32,101 nucleotides of DNA from Calothrix membranacea FACHB-236 (GTDB taxonomy: Bacteria; Cyanobacteriota; Cyanobacteriia; Cyanobacteriales; Nostocaceae). Each line of letters begins with the position of its first letter. The stretch's first letter is position 1. Below the pieces are notes generated by a model that saw only the letters and a list, made by a program, of their open reading frames with translations, searched no databases and was not told where the DNA came from. This document shows positions 16,135-23,700 of this stretch, one piece after another. A program made the translations under genes and the position numbers. The DNA lies in the NCBI RefSeq assembly GCF_014696315.1, contig NZ_JACJPX010000088.1, positions 1-32,101 on the forward strand. The letters run 5' to 3'.

Positions 16135-16881
16135 CTACTTTTGTATTGCACTAAAATTATCTGGATCGACCCCTAGCGATCGGACATACTCCGCCAATCT
16201 TTCTGCACGTTGCCTTTCTTGCTCTGCTTTTTCTGCCAAGGTAGGCACCCAGCCCTGTGCATTATACCAACGCAACCATAAACCAGTGATCTGCTGATAA
16301 GTACCTTGCCACAATCCTAATCCCAGTTCTAACTCTTCTAGCCAAAAGCGGTTTTCTGTTAGAGATACTGCTTCATAACGACTGCCCATGAGTTGAAAGA
16401 TCCGGAGATTATTTTCGTAGCGATCATATACGACATAGTAAGGAACACGCAAAACACGTTCATAAACTTCCCATTTAGTTGGAGGTTGATTGACTTCCCT
16501 TAGAGTTCTTCCTAAGTCTTCTTGTTCTGTTCCGGGTGAAAGTAACTCAACTACTAAAAATGGATTAATTCCTTCTTGCCAAACAACATAACTTAACCGC
16601 AAGTCTTGCTGTTGGCTAGCACCAGCTACCCCTAAAACTACGTACCAATCAGGCCGTTTGTACCATAAAGGATGGCGAGGATTGTAGTACAGGTTTAAAT
16701 CGCTAGCCAGTAAAATTTCTGTGGGTAAATACTTGAGAGGTTGACAAGTTTCAGTTAATAAATCAGCCTGAATACAGTGAAATTCGTCCGGCAAGCCTGA
16801 TTCCCCTATTAATTCGCTGGGTAAATCATACATCGTCGGCATAGTTTCTTGAGGTGGGCGTGGCGGATTTGGATCGTACAT
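16135..16881 (-). CDS. Uma2-family (DUF820) putative nuclease, long form
   Basis: This 248-residue Uma2-family protein is of the longer cyanobacterial subtype that begins MYDPNPPRPPQETMPTMYDLP. Landmarks are LASDLNLYYNPRHPLWYKRPDWYVVLGV (the metal-binding aspartate region), SYVVWQEGINPFLVVELLSPGTEQEDLG with the catalytic glutamate, YERVLRVPYYVVYDRYENNLRIF, and a charged C-terminal helix AEKAEQERQRAERLAEYVRSLG. The fold predicts a PD-(D/E)xK nuclease, but cellular roles of the family are unproven. The ATG at 16881 fits the family start. A TTG at 16908 would add nine residues and has no better ribosome binding site. It shares little sequence with the Uma2 protein at 4805-5395. Confidence 0.85.
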   Translation of the reverse strand: MYDPNPPRPPQETMPTMYDLPSELIGESGLPDEFHCIQADLLTETCQPLKYLPTEILLASDLNLYYNPRHPLWYKRPDWYVVLGVAGASQQQDLRLSYVVWQEGINPFLVVELLSPGTEQEDLGRTLREVNQPPTKWEVYERVLRVPYYVVYDRYENNLRIFQLMGSRYEAVSLTENRFWLEELELGLGLWQGTYQQITGLWLRWYNAQGWVPTLAEKAEQERQRAERLAEYVRSLGVDPDNFSAIQK

Positions 16882-17017
16882 GGCTGTTCGTTGAGGCTGG
16901 GAAAGCAATTTTTTACTTTAATCAAATTATCGCGGTTAATTTCTAGCCATGTCTAGCGACAAGCCACTTCTCTATGAAACGCTAAGCGAACATGTCTACG
17001 CATATACTTTGTCAATT

Positions 17018-17038
17018 GGTGTTTGGTGTTTAGTGTTT
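17018..17038 (+). repeat. Heptamer tandem repeat (GGTGTTT)3
   Basis: Two perfect copies of GGTGTTT and one AGTGTTT lie head to tail in the intergenic space before petP. Heptamer repeats of this sort are common in heterocystous cyanobacteria. A degenerate CTTCTCTATGAAACGCTAAG-type dispersed repeat lies just upstream, near 16967-17000. Confidence 0.6.
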
Positions 17039-17152
17039 GTTATTTATTCTCTGCTCCCCAATATTTTTATCTACATCATCATCGTAAATGTATTAAAGAT
17101 TGGGTACGGATTCAGTTAAACTGAGACTTGGTTTATTGCATTATATCTAGGC

Positions 17153-17347
17153 ATGGAAATCGGACAGAAGGTTAAGGTCTTTCGTTTGCGCGATCGCGTA
17201 TCTCCCCCTGTTGTAAAAAAATTAGGACAAGTTGGTACTATCCTCGGCTACAAAATGACAGATGGTAGCGGTGTAGGTATAGTGGTGCAATTTGAAGATA
17301 ATTTCTCCACTTGGTTTTTTGAAGATGAGCTAAAACTCGTACAGTAG
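17153..17347 (+). CDS. petP: Cytochrome b6f complex-associated subunit PetP (DUF2862)
   Basis: This 64-residue soluble protein matches the cyanobacterial DUF2862 family, whose member Ssr2998 in Synechocystis was identified as PetP, a peripheral subunit of the cytochrome b6f complex that influences electron transport. Key features are MEIGQKVKVFRLRDRVSPP at the start, KLGQVGTILGYKMTDGSG in the middle and STWFFEDEL at the end, an SH3-like beta fold. It has no membrane segment, so it should bind the cytoplasmic face of the thylakoid complex. The length equals the family norm. The ArsA-like gene follows after 72 bp in the same direction and chlG lies further on, making a photosynthesis-linked neighbourhood. 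Upstream signals are weak. Confidence 0.88.
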   Translation: MEIGQKVKVFRLRDRVSPPVVKKLGQVGTILGYKMTDGSGVGIVVQFEDNFSTWFFEDELKLVQ

Positions 17348-17419
17348 GCGGAAGCACAGAATATTTGCCGAGTGCTAAGTTGGAGTTGAAAACATCGGCG
17401 GTAAGGTAGAAATCAAGTC

Positions 17420-18520
17420 ATGACTCTGATATTGACATTTTTGGGCAAAGGCGGCATTGCGCGTACCAAAATTGCGATCGCCGCCGCTAAATTATTGGCT
17501 AGCGAAGGCAAGCGCGTACTTCTCGCAGGACTTGCAGAGCCAGCACTACCCATACTGCTGGAAACAACCTTAACACCCGACCCTCAAGAAATTGCTCCCA
17601 ATTTGCAAGTAGTACAGTTTCAAGCATCTGTACTTTTAGAACGCCAATGGGAAGAAGTGAAAAAACTGGAGGCGCAATATCTCCGCACGCCAATTATTAA
17701 AGATGTTTTTGGTCAAGAATTGGTGGTATTGCCAGGGATGGATAACGCTTTGGCCTTAAATGCAATCCGTGAATATGATGCCAGTGGCAAATATGATGTG
17801 ATTGTCTATGATGGCACAGGTGATGCTTCTAGCTTGCGGATGTTAGGATTACCAGAGTCTTTGAGTTGGTATATCCGACGCTTTCGACAATTATTTGTTA
17901 ACTCAGATTTGGGGAAAACAATTGCCGAATCGCCTTTGATTCAACCGCTGATTAGCACTCTGTTCAATTTTAATTGGACAGCAGATAACTTCGCTCAACC
18001 GACTAATCAAGTTAACAATTTCTTAGAAAAGGGTAAAGCTGCTCTTGCCAATCCCCAGCGTGTTGCAGCCTTTTTGGTCACTACACCAGATCCAATTGAG
18101 GTAGCAAGCAGCCGTTATTTATGGGGTAGCGCTCAACAAATTGGTGTGACGGTTGGTGGTGTGATTGTTGTCTCTCCCGAGACCAACCCCAATCTGACAG
18201 AGGAATTTAGCCCTCTATCCATTAGTGTAGTGCCTGATGCCCCGACTGGTGAATGGCGATCGCTCATGGATGCCTTACCAGATTTTGCCCAGGAAGCACT
18301 AAAAGCCCCCAAACCTATAGAAATAGATACCCATAACCGTCAGGTACGCTTATTCTTGCCTGGATTTGATAAAAAACAAGTCAAGCTAACTCAGTATGGG
18401 CCGGAAGTGACTGTGGAAGCAGGCGACCAACGGCGCAATATTGACCTCCCACCCTCTTTAAGTGGAAAACCCATTACTGGGGCGAAGTTTCAGAACAGTT
18501 ATTTGATCATTTCGTTTTAA
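17420..18520 (+). CDS. ArsA/Get3-like ATPase with altered P-loop and C-terminal HSP20-like domain
   Basis: This 366-residue member of the ArsA/Get3 group belongs to the SIMIBI NTPases. Classical relatives expel arsenite or deliver tail-anchored proteins. The N-terminus reads LGKGGIARTK (residues 8-17), where the usual text is GKGGVGKTT. The signature lysine (Lys10) is kept, but the P-loop lysine is Arg15 and the glycine before it is Ala. The switch region reads YDGTGDASSLRMLGLPE (about 129-146) in place of the D-T-A-P-T-G-H-T form. VVLPGMDNALAL matches the family PG(M/L)DEA segment. Residues about 305-366 (RQVRLFLPGFDKKQVKLTQY, then ending SYLIISF) form a small beta domain like the ArsA-HSP20 domain. 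The cargo is unknown. Position between petP and chlG suggests thylakoid protein or pigment work, which is inference. Confidence 0.8.
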   Translation: MTLILTFLGKGGIARTKIAIAAAKLLASEGKRVLLAGLAEPALPILLETTLTPDPQEIAPNLQVVQFQASVLLERQWEEVKKLEAQYLRTPIIKDVFGQELVVLPGMDNALALNAIREYDASGKYDVIVYDGTGDASSLRMLGLPESLSWYIRRFRQLFVNSDLGKTIAESPLIQPLISTLFNFNWTADNFAQPTNQVNNFLEKGKAALANPQRVAAFLVTTPDPIEVASSRYLWGSAQQIGVTVGGVIVVSPETNPNLTEEFSPLSISVVPDAPTGEWRSLMDALPDFAQEALKAPKPIEIDTHNRQVRLFLPGFDKKQVKLTQYGPEVTVEAGDQRRNIDLPPSLSGKPITGAKFQNSYLIISF

Positions 18521-18530
18521 GTTAGAGATA

Positions 18531-18709
18531 TTGGGGATTGGGGATTAGGGACTGGGGATTGGGGATTAGGCAGCAGAGGAAGCAGGGGAGCAGAGGAGGA
18601 AAAATACACAAATACTCTCCTTATGCCTCTCGTCCCCCTCTGCTTACCACTCACCCTATGCCCCATGCCCTATGCCCAATGCCCAATGCCCCATACCCAA
18701 TGCCCAATT
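18531..18709. repeat. Short tandem repeats (heptamers GGGGATT and ATGCCCA, plus AGCAGAGG units)
   Basis: Three adjacent blocks fill the space before chlG: GGGGATT-type heptamers (18531-18570), AGCAGAGG/AGCAGGGG units (18571-18600) and CCCATGC/CCCAATG heptamers (18654-18709). These are short tandemly repeated sequences of the sort known from Nostoc and relatives. The array stops about 6 bp before the chlG start codon, so the chlG leader is largely repeat DNA. Confidence 0.8.
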
Positions 18710-18714
18710 AATTT

Positions 18715-19755
18715 ATGTCTGAATCATCTCCCATTACCCCAAATTCCAATCCGGCGGAAGCAATAGAGTCCGTTAATACTACTGAAGACATTACCGCAGT
18801 TAGCGATCGCAGTTCTAAAACTCGGCAACTGCTAGGGATGAAAGGCGCAGCACCAGGGGAAACCTCGATTTGGAAAATCCGGTTGCAACTGATGAAGCCG
18901 ATTACCTGGATTCCCCTGATTTGGGGTGTAGTCTGCGGTGCGGCTTCTTCGGGTAACTATACTTGGACGCTGGAAAATGTGTTGAAGGCAGCGGCTTGTA
19001 TGTTGCTTTCCGGGCCTTTGCTAACAGGTTACACCCAAACCATCAATGATTTTTATGATCGCGAAATTGATGCGATTAACGAGCCTTACCGTCCCATTCC
19101 TTCCGGTGCTATTTCCGTACCCCAGGTAATTACGCAGATAGTTGTATTATTACTTGGTGGTATTGGTTTAGCTTTTGTACTGGATTTGTGGGCTGGTCAT
19201 GACTTCCCCAACATCACAGTATTGGCTATCTTTGGTACTTTTATTGCCTACATCTATTCAGCACCACCACTGAAGTTGAAGCAAAACGGCTGGTTAGGAA
19301 ATTATGCCTTAGGAGCAAGCTATATCGCTTTACCTTGGTGGGCTGGTCATGCTTTGTTTGGCGAACTTAATTGGAAAATTATGGTTCTCACCCTAGTTTA
19401 CAGTTTAGCTGGATTAGGGATTGCCATTGTTAACGACTTCAAGAGTGTAGAAGGCGATCGCCAATTAGGATTACAATCACTACCTGTAATGTTCGGTGTC
19501 ACTACTGCGGCCTGGATATGTGTAGTGATGATTGATGTATTTCAAGGATTTATTGCTGCATATCTGGTCAGCATCCATGAGAATTTGTACGCAGCAATTC
19601 TTGTACTGTTGATTTTGCCGCAAATTACTTTCCAAGATATGTACTTTTTGCGTGACCCGTTAAAGAATGATGTGAAGTATCAAGCCAGTGCCCAACCATT
19701 CTTAGTTTTAGGAATGCTTGTGGCTGGTTTAGCACTTGGTCATGCAGGTATTTGA
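18715..19755 (+). CDS. chlG: Chlorophyll synthase
   Basis: Attaches phytyl or geranylgeranyl diphosphate to chlorophyllide a, the last step of chlorophyll a synthesis, in the thylakoid membrane. The 346-residue protein is a UbiA-superfamily prenyltransferase. It has the Mg-diphosphate-binding motif NDFYDREIDAINEPYRPIPS (from about residue 109), YIYSAPPLKLKQNGWLGNY, and the second aspartate-rich motif NDFKSVEGDRQLGLQSLPV (about 240-258), with roughly eight or nine hydrophobic segments. The first 40 residues are hydrophilic and Ser/Thr-rich, as in other cyanobacterial ChlG proteins. The sequence matches ChlG rather than bacteriochlorophyll synthase or tocopherol enzymes. It follows the ArsA-like gene on the same strand with 194 bp of mostly tandem repeat between them. 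Confidence 0.95.
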   Translation: MSESSPITPNSNPAEAIESVNTTEDITAVSDRSSKTRQLLGMKGAAPGETSIWKIRLQLMKPITWIPLIWGVVCGAASSGNYTWTLENVLKAAACMLLSGPLLTGYTQTINDFYDREIDAINEPYRPIPSGAISVPQVITQIVVLLLGGIGLAFVLDLWAGHDFPNITVLAIFGTFIAYIYSAPPLKLKQNGWLGNYALGASYIALPWWAGHALFGELNWKIMVLTLVYSLAGLGIAIVNDFKSVEGDRQLGLQSLPVMFGVTTAAWICVVMIDVFQGFIAAYLVSIHENLYAAILVLLILPQITFQDMYFLRDPLKNDVKYQASAQPFLVLGMLVAGLALGHAGI

Positions 19756-19846
19756 TTTATACTTCTAGAGTAAGAAGATAAGAGATAGGGGTTAGGAGGT
19801 AATATTACTTCTAACTCCTAATTTTTAATTACTATCAGAACTTGCC

Positions 19847-20134
19847 GTGTTATACCTAATTGTTGCTTTGATACATGGGATTCAGGCTTTGTTAGTCCCT
19901 ATTTGCTTTGTTGTTGCTTGGGCTGTCATGATTCTAGGTGGTTGGAGTTTGTGGTCAGCAGCACGAGATAGTGTCAGTAAAGCCAAGCAAATGCATCAAA
20001 TACCTTGCACAGGTTGTCAATTTTTCACTGACAATTATCGTCTTAAGTGTACTGTACATCCTTCCATTGCTAATACAGAAGACGCAATTCACTGTCATGA
20101 TTTTCAGGCTAAAACAAATCCGCTGTATTACTAA
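19847..20134 (+). CDS. Small membrane protein with a cysteine cluster, unknown function
   Basis: This 95-residue protein starts at GTG 19847, with no alternative ATG at its head. Residues 1-38 are one long hydrophobic segment (LYLIVALIHGIQALLVPICF, then VVAWAVMILGGW), and the rest is polar. The soluble tail holds CTGCQFF, LKCTVHP and AIHCHDF: four cysteines and several histidines with spacing that could bind a metal or an Fe-S cluster. I recognise no named family. It lies 91 bp after chlG on the same strand, so a link to pigment or thylakoid assembly is possible but unproven. Coding status is supported by the conserved-looking Cys pattern and hydrophobic/polar division, not by a clear ribosome binding site. 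Confidence 0.6.
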   Translation: MLYLIVALIHGIQALLVPICFVVAWAVMILGGWSLWSAARDSVSKAKQMHQIPCTGCQFFTDNYRLKCTVHPSIANTEDAIHCHDFQAKTNPLYY

Positions 20135-20160
20135 CGGTCTGTGCCATTAGCTTTAGTAGT

Positions 20161-20194
20161 GTTGACCGTTCGCTGTTGACTGTTGACGGTCAAC
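20161..20194. repeat. TGTTGAC heptamers with inverted copy
   Basis: GTTGACCGT (20161-20169) is the exact reverse complement of ACGGTCAAC (20186-20194), and GTTGAC occurs twice more in between. The 9-bp stem could act as a terminator for the small gene upstream but has no T-run after it. Confidence 0.5.
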
Positions 20195-20311
20195 GAACCA
20201 ATGAATTAATTATGCATCTTTTAAATTGAATAAGTTGAGAACTACAGTTTTATTAACTGGGAACAGAGAACAGTGTATGGTTGGGGAATAAAATTTGATT
20301 CTCACAGACTC

Positions 20312-20345
20312 ATACCAATTTGAAAAATAATTGCGACAGATGGAT
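20312..20345. repeat. Single end of a MITE-like element
   Basis: ATACCAATTTGAAAAA followed by a GCGACAGAT-like segment matches the left end of the element at 28248-28347 (ATACCAATTTGAAAAA, then GTGACAGAT). No palindrome or right end follows, so this is a partial or decayed copy. Confidence 0.5.
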
Positions 20346-20533
20346 TCACACAAGCCAGATACAGAAGCTAATTCCCATCCAAAATCTCAATTATCTAAGG
20401 ATTTTAAAGTAGAAGCAGTTTATATACTCTTAACTTTTGACTCTTAATAACTCTCACTACAAAATATAATACTTGCGTAAATATTAAATTAATTAAATCT
20501 ATTATTTATAAATCTTTAGTGAATTTATAGTGA

Positions 20534-20563
20534 ATTTACTTATTCATAGTCTTTTCTTAACCT
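20534..20563 (+). promoter_or_regulatory. Possible Pho-type box upstream of the exoprotein gene
   Basis: CTTAACCT at 20556-20563 equals the core unit described for cyanobacterial PhoB/SphR boxes. At 11-bp spacing upstream are CATAGTCT (20545-20552) and ATTTACTT (20534-20541), each matching 5 of 8 positions. Real boxes need repeated good units, so this is weak evidence. Confidence 0.2.
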
Positions 20564-20596
20564 GAAATAAGTATATTCCAGTAATAATTTACACGT

Positions 20597-20622
20597 ATAA
20601 ATCTGCGGAACGCAGAATTTAT
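20597..20622 (+). other. Stem-loop in the exoprotein leader region
   Basis: ATAAATCTGCG pairs with CGCAGAATTTAT around a GAA loop, leaving one bulged base. It lies about 135 bp before the start codon. It may be part of the 5' untranslated region or mark the end of an upstream transcript. Confidence 0.4.
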
Positions 20623-20757
20623 GCAATGAGTATAAAAATACTACAAAAGGTACGACCTGTTTCCAGATAGGCCGTTATTTTTTGCATCCTAATTGCCAGT
20701 TTGGCGAAATTTGTGCAGGCAGAAGTGATTTCCACACATCAATTTGATTCCTAAATT

Positions 20758-23700
20758 ATGGCACCTACAATTTTAAATCCTGGTGATGTTGCGATCGTTG
20801 GTTTTAACACTAATAATCCAGATAGCATTCGTTTTTTATTACTTGTAGATATTGAGGCAGATACAAGTTTTAATGTTACAGATAATGGTTGGCTATCTAG
20901 TGGTGGATTTAGAACTGGTGAAGGCATTCTCACCTATACTGCTCCGACCAAAATCCCTGCTGGTACAGTGCTAACTTGGGTAAACTCAGGTACTAATAAC
21001 TCGCCAGGTTTTAGTTCCAATAATCCTAGTAATTTTGCTTTGAATGTAACTGGTGATTCACTGATTATTTTTACAAGTGAATTGGCAAACCCAAAATTAA
21101 TTTATGCACTTGGTTATAATAATTGGAGTAGTAACGCTACAAGTGCAACCACATCTGCTGAACCCACTGTTACGAATGGTGGCATTTTAGTAACAGGAAC
21201 TTCTTCAGTAGCTATACCCAACAGCAATGGTTACTACAGCGGTTCTACTAATTCTGGAACTCAAATACAATTACTATCTGCAATCTCAAATCCAGCAAAT
21301 TGGACAGCAAGTTCAACGACAACTAATGTGTCTGTTTGGCCATCATCATTTACGATTACTTCATCTGTTACCCCAAGTGTCAATCTATCAGTCAGCAGCA
21401 ACTCTGGTACAGAAGCAGGCCAAACAGTAATTACAGTCACCGCTACTGCCTCTAGTGCTGTTACTGGCGATCAAACAGTTGACTTAGGTGTATCGGGTAC
21501 TGGCATTACTCCAGGCGATTACACTCTTAGCGGTAATAAAATCACAATTCTCAATGGACAAACAACTGGTTCTCTCACCTTTACAGTTGTCGATGATGCT
21601 TTAGTTGAAGGCAATGAAACAGCAACTTTAACTATCAGCAATCCTTCTGCTGGCATTACCTTGGGTACAGCTTCGCAGAATATTGCGATCACAGATAATG
21701 ATACTCCGACTGTGCCGACTGTGAATTTATCTGTTAGCACTGCTGCTGGTTCAGAAGCGAATACAACAGCCATCACTGTGACGGCTACTGCTTCTGGTGC
21801 AGTTGTCGGTAATCAAACAGTGAATTTAGGCGTTTCAGGAACAGGTATCACCACCGGAGATTATTATCTCAGTAGCAATACCATCACCATTGCTAACGGA
21901 CAAACCAGCGGTTCTGTTACCTTTATCGTGGCAGATGATGCGATCGCAGAAGCAACTGAAACTGCTATCTTGACAATTAGCACACCTTCTGCAGGTATTG
22001 CTTTAGGTAACACCACTTCCCAAAATATTACGATTACCAACAACAACACCAGCACTTTGCAAAAAGTCGGCAGCTTTACCAGTAGTGTTGGAGCCGAAAT
22101 TTCCGCCTTTGATCCAGAAAGCGATCGCCTGTTTGTTGTAGCAGGTATCACCGTTGAAATCTACAGCGTTAGCAACACCGGGGCATTGACAGCCGCAGGT
22201 AGCTTGACTCCTGGATTTACTGCGCCTACTGGTAGCGAAATTATTCCTAACAGTGTGGCTGTCAAGAATGGAACAGTAGCAGTTGCCTATGCAATTCGCA
22301 ACACCACAACTGGCGCGCAACTTTCCGGGCAGGTAAGCTTTTTTAATGCCGCTAATGGTTCTTTTTTGAACTCCGTAGAAGTGGGCTACTTACCCGATAT
22401 GCTCACCTTTACACCCGATGGTACAAAGGTCATAACTGCTAACGAAGGCGAACCTAACAGCTACGGACAAACTAATTCCTTCGACCCAGAAGGTTCTGTG
22501 AGCATTATTAACTTGGCGAATGGAGTTGCCAATGCTACAGTGCAAACTGCTGGCTTCACGGCGTTTAATAGTCAAATTGATGCCCTAAAAGCTGCGGGTG
22601 TGCGAATTTTTGGCCCCAATGCCACCGTAGCTCAAGATGTGGAACCCGAATATATTGCCTTTTCGGGAGATGGTACAAAAGCTTACGTAACGTTGCAGGA
22701 AAATAATGCGATCGCAATTCTCGATATTGCCAGCGCCACCATCACCGACATTTTGCCCTTGGGTGTGAAAAATCACAACCTGCCTGGCAATGGTATCGAT
22801 GCTAGCGATCAGGATGGCGGTATTAATATTAAGAACTGGCCTGTGTTTGGGTTATATCAGCCAGATGCGATCGCTAGTTTCACAGCTAACGGGCAAACCT
22901 ACTACATCACAGCCAACGAAGGCGATTCCCGCAACTACACAGGATTTAATGAAGAAATTCGTGTTGGTGCATCTGGATATGTTTTAGATCCAACTGTTTT
23001 CCCCAATGCAGCCACCCTGAAGCAAAACGCTAACTTGGGCAGATTACAATTAACCAACGCCACGGGTGATATAGACGGTGATGGAGACTTTGATCGCATT
23101 GAAGCATTTGGCGCGCGTTCCTTCTCAATTTGGGATGCTAACGGTAAGCAAGTTTTTGATAGTGGCGATCAACTCGAACAAATTACCGCTAGTAAAGTCC
23201 CAACTTTGTTTAACTCAGAGGGCTTGGCTGCTGGCTTTGACACCCGCAGCGATAATAAAGGGCCTGAACCAGAAGGCGTGGCGATTGGAGTTATCAACAA
23301 CCGCACCTATGCGTTTATCGGTTTAGAACGCACTGGCGATGTCATTATCTATGAGGTGACAAATCCTAACAAGCCAACTTTTGTTCAGTATATTAATACA
23401 CCAGAAGATATTGCAGTAGAAGGGCTAACATTTATTTCAGCAGCCGACAGTCCCACCGGTAAGCCTTTGTTGGTGACAACAAATGAAGTTAGCAGGACGG
23501 TTGCTGTGTTTGAAGTCACCCCACCTGTGAGAATTAGCGACATTCAAGGAGTTAGCCACACCTCCCCATTCAATGGAAAAACTGTTACCAATGTTCCGGG
23601 GATTGTGATAGCTGTGGCGGCACGGGGTTTCTACCTCCAAGACCCTAACCCAGATAGTAGCGATCGCACTTCTGAAGGAATTTTTGTGTTCACTTCATCA

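Larger units (their letters stand above)
20135..20757. other. 623-bp region upstream of the RTX exoprotein
   Basis: No credible coding sequence is seen. It contains TGTTGAC heptamers with an inverted copy (20161-20194), one end of a MITE-like element (20312-20345), a possible Pho-type box (20534-20563), a stem-loop (20597-20622) and a long leader before ATG 20758. The leader includes AGGTACGACCT near 20649-20659 and a T-rich stretch near 20684-20690. I cannot assign a known riboswitch. Confidence 0.5.

Noticed and set aside
18531-18709. CRISPR or origin-like iterons before chlG
   Set aside because: Units are 7-9 bp and contiguous without spacers or flanking replication genes. They fit the short tandem repeats of heterocystous cyanobacteria.
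20641-20757. Riboswitch in the leader of the exoprotein gene
   Set aside because: Some self-complementary words are present, but no match to cobalamin, THF, glutamine, c-di-GMP or other conserved cores that I can recognise.
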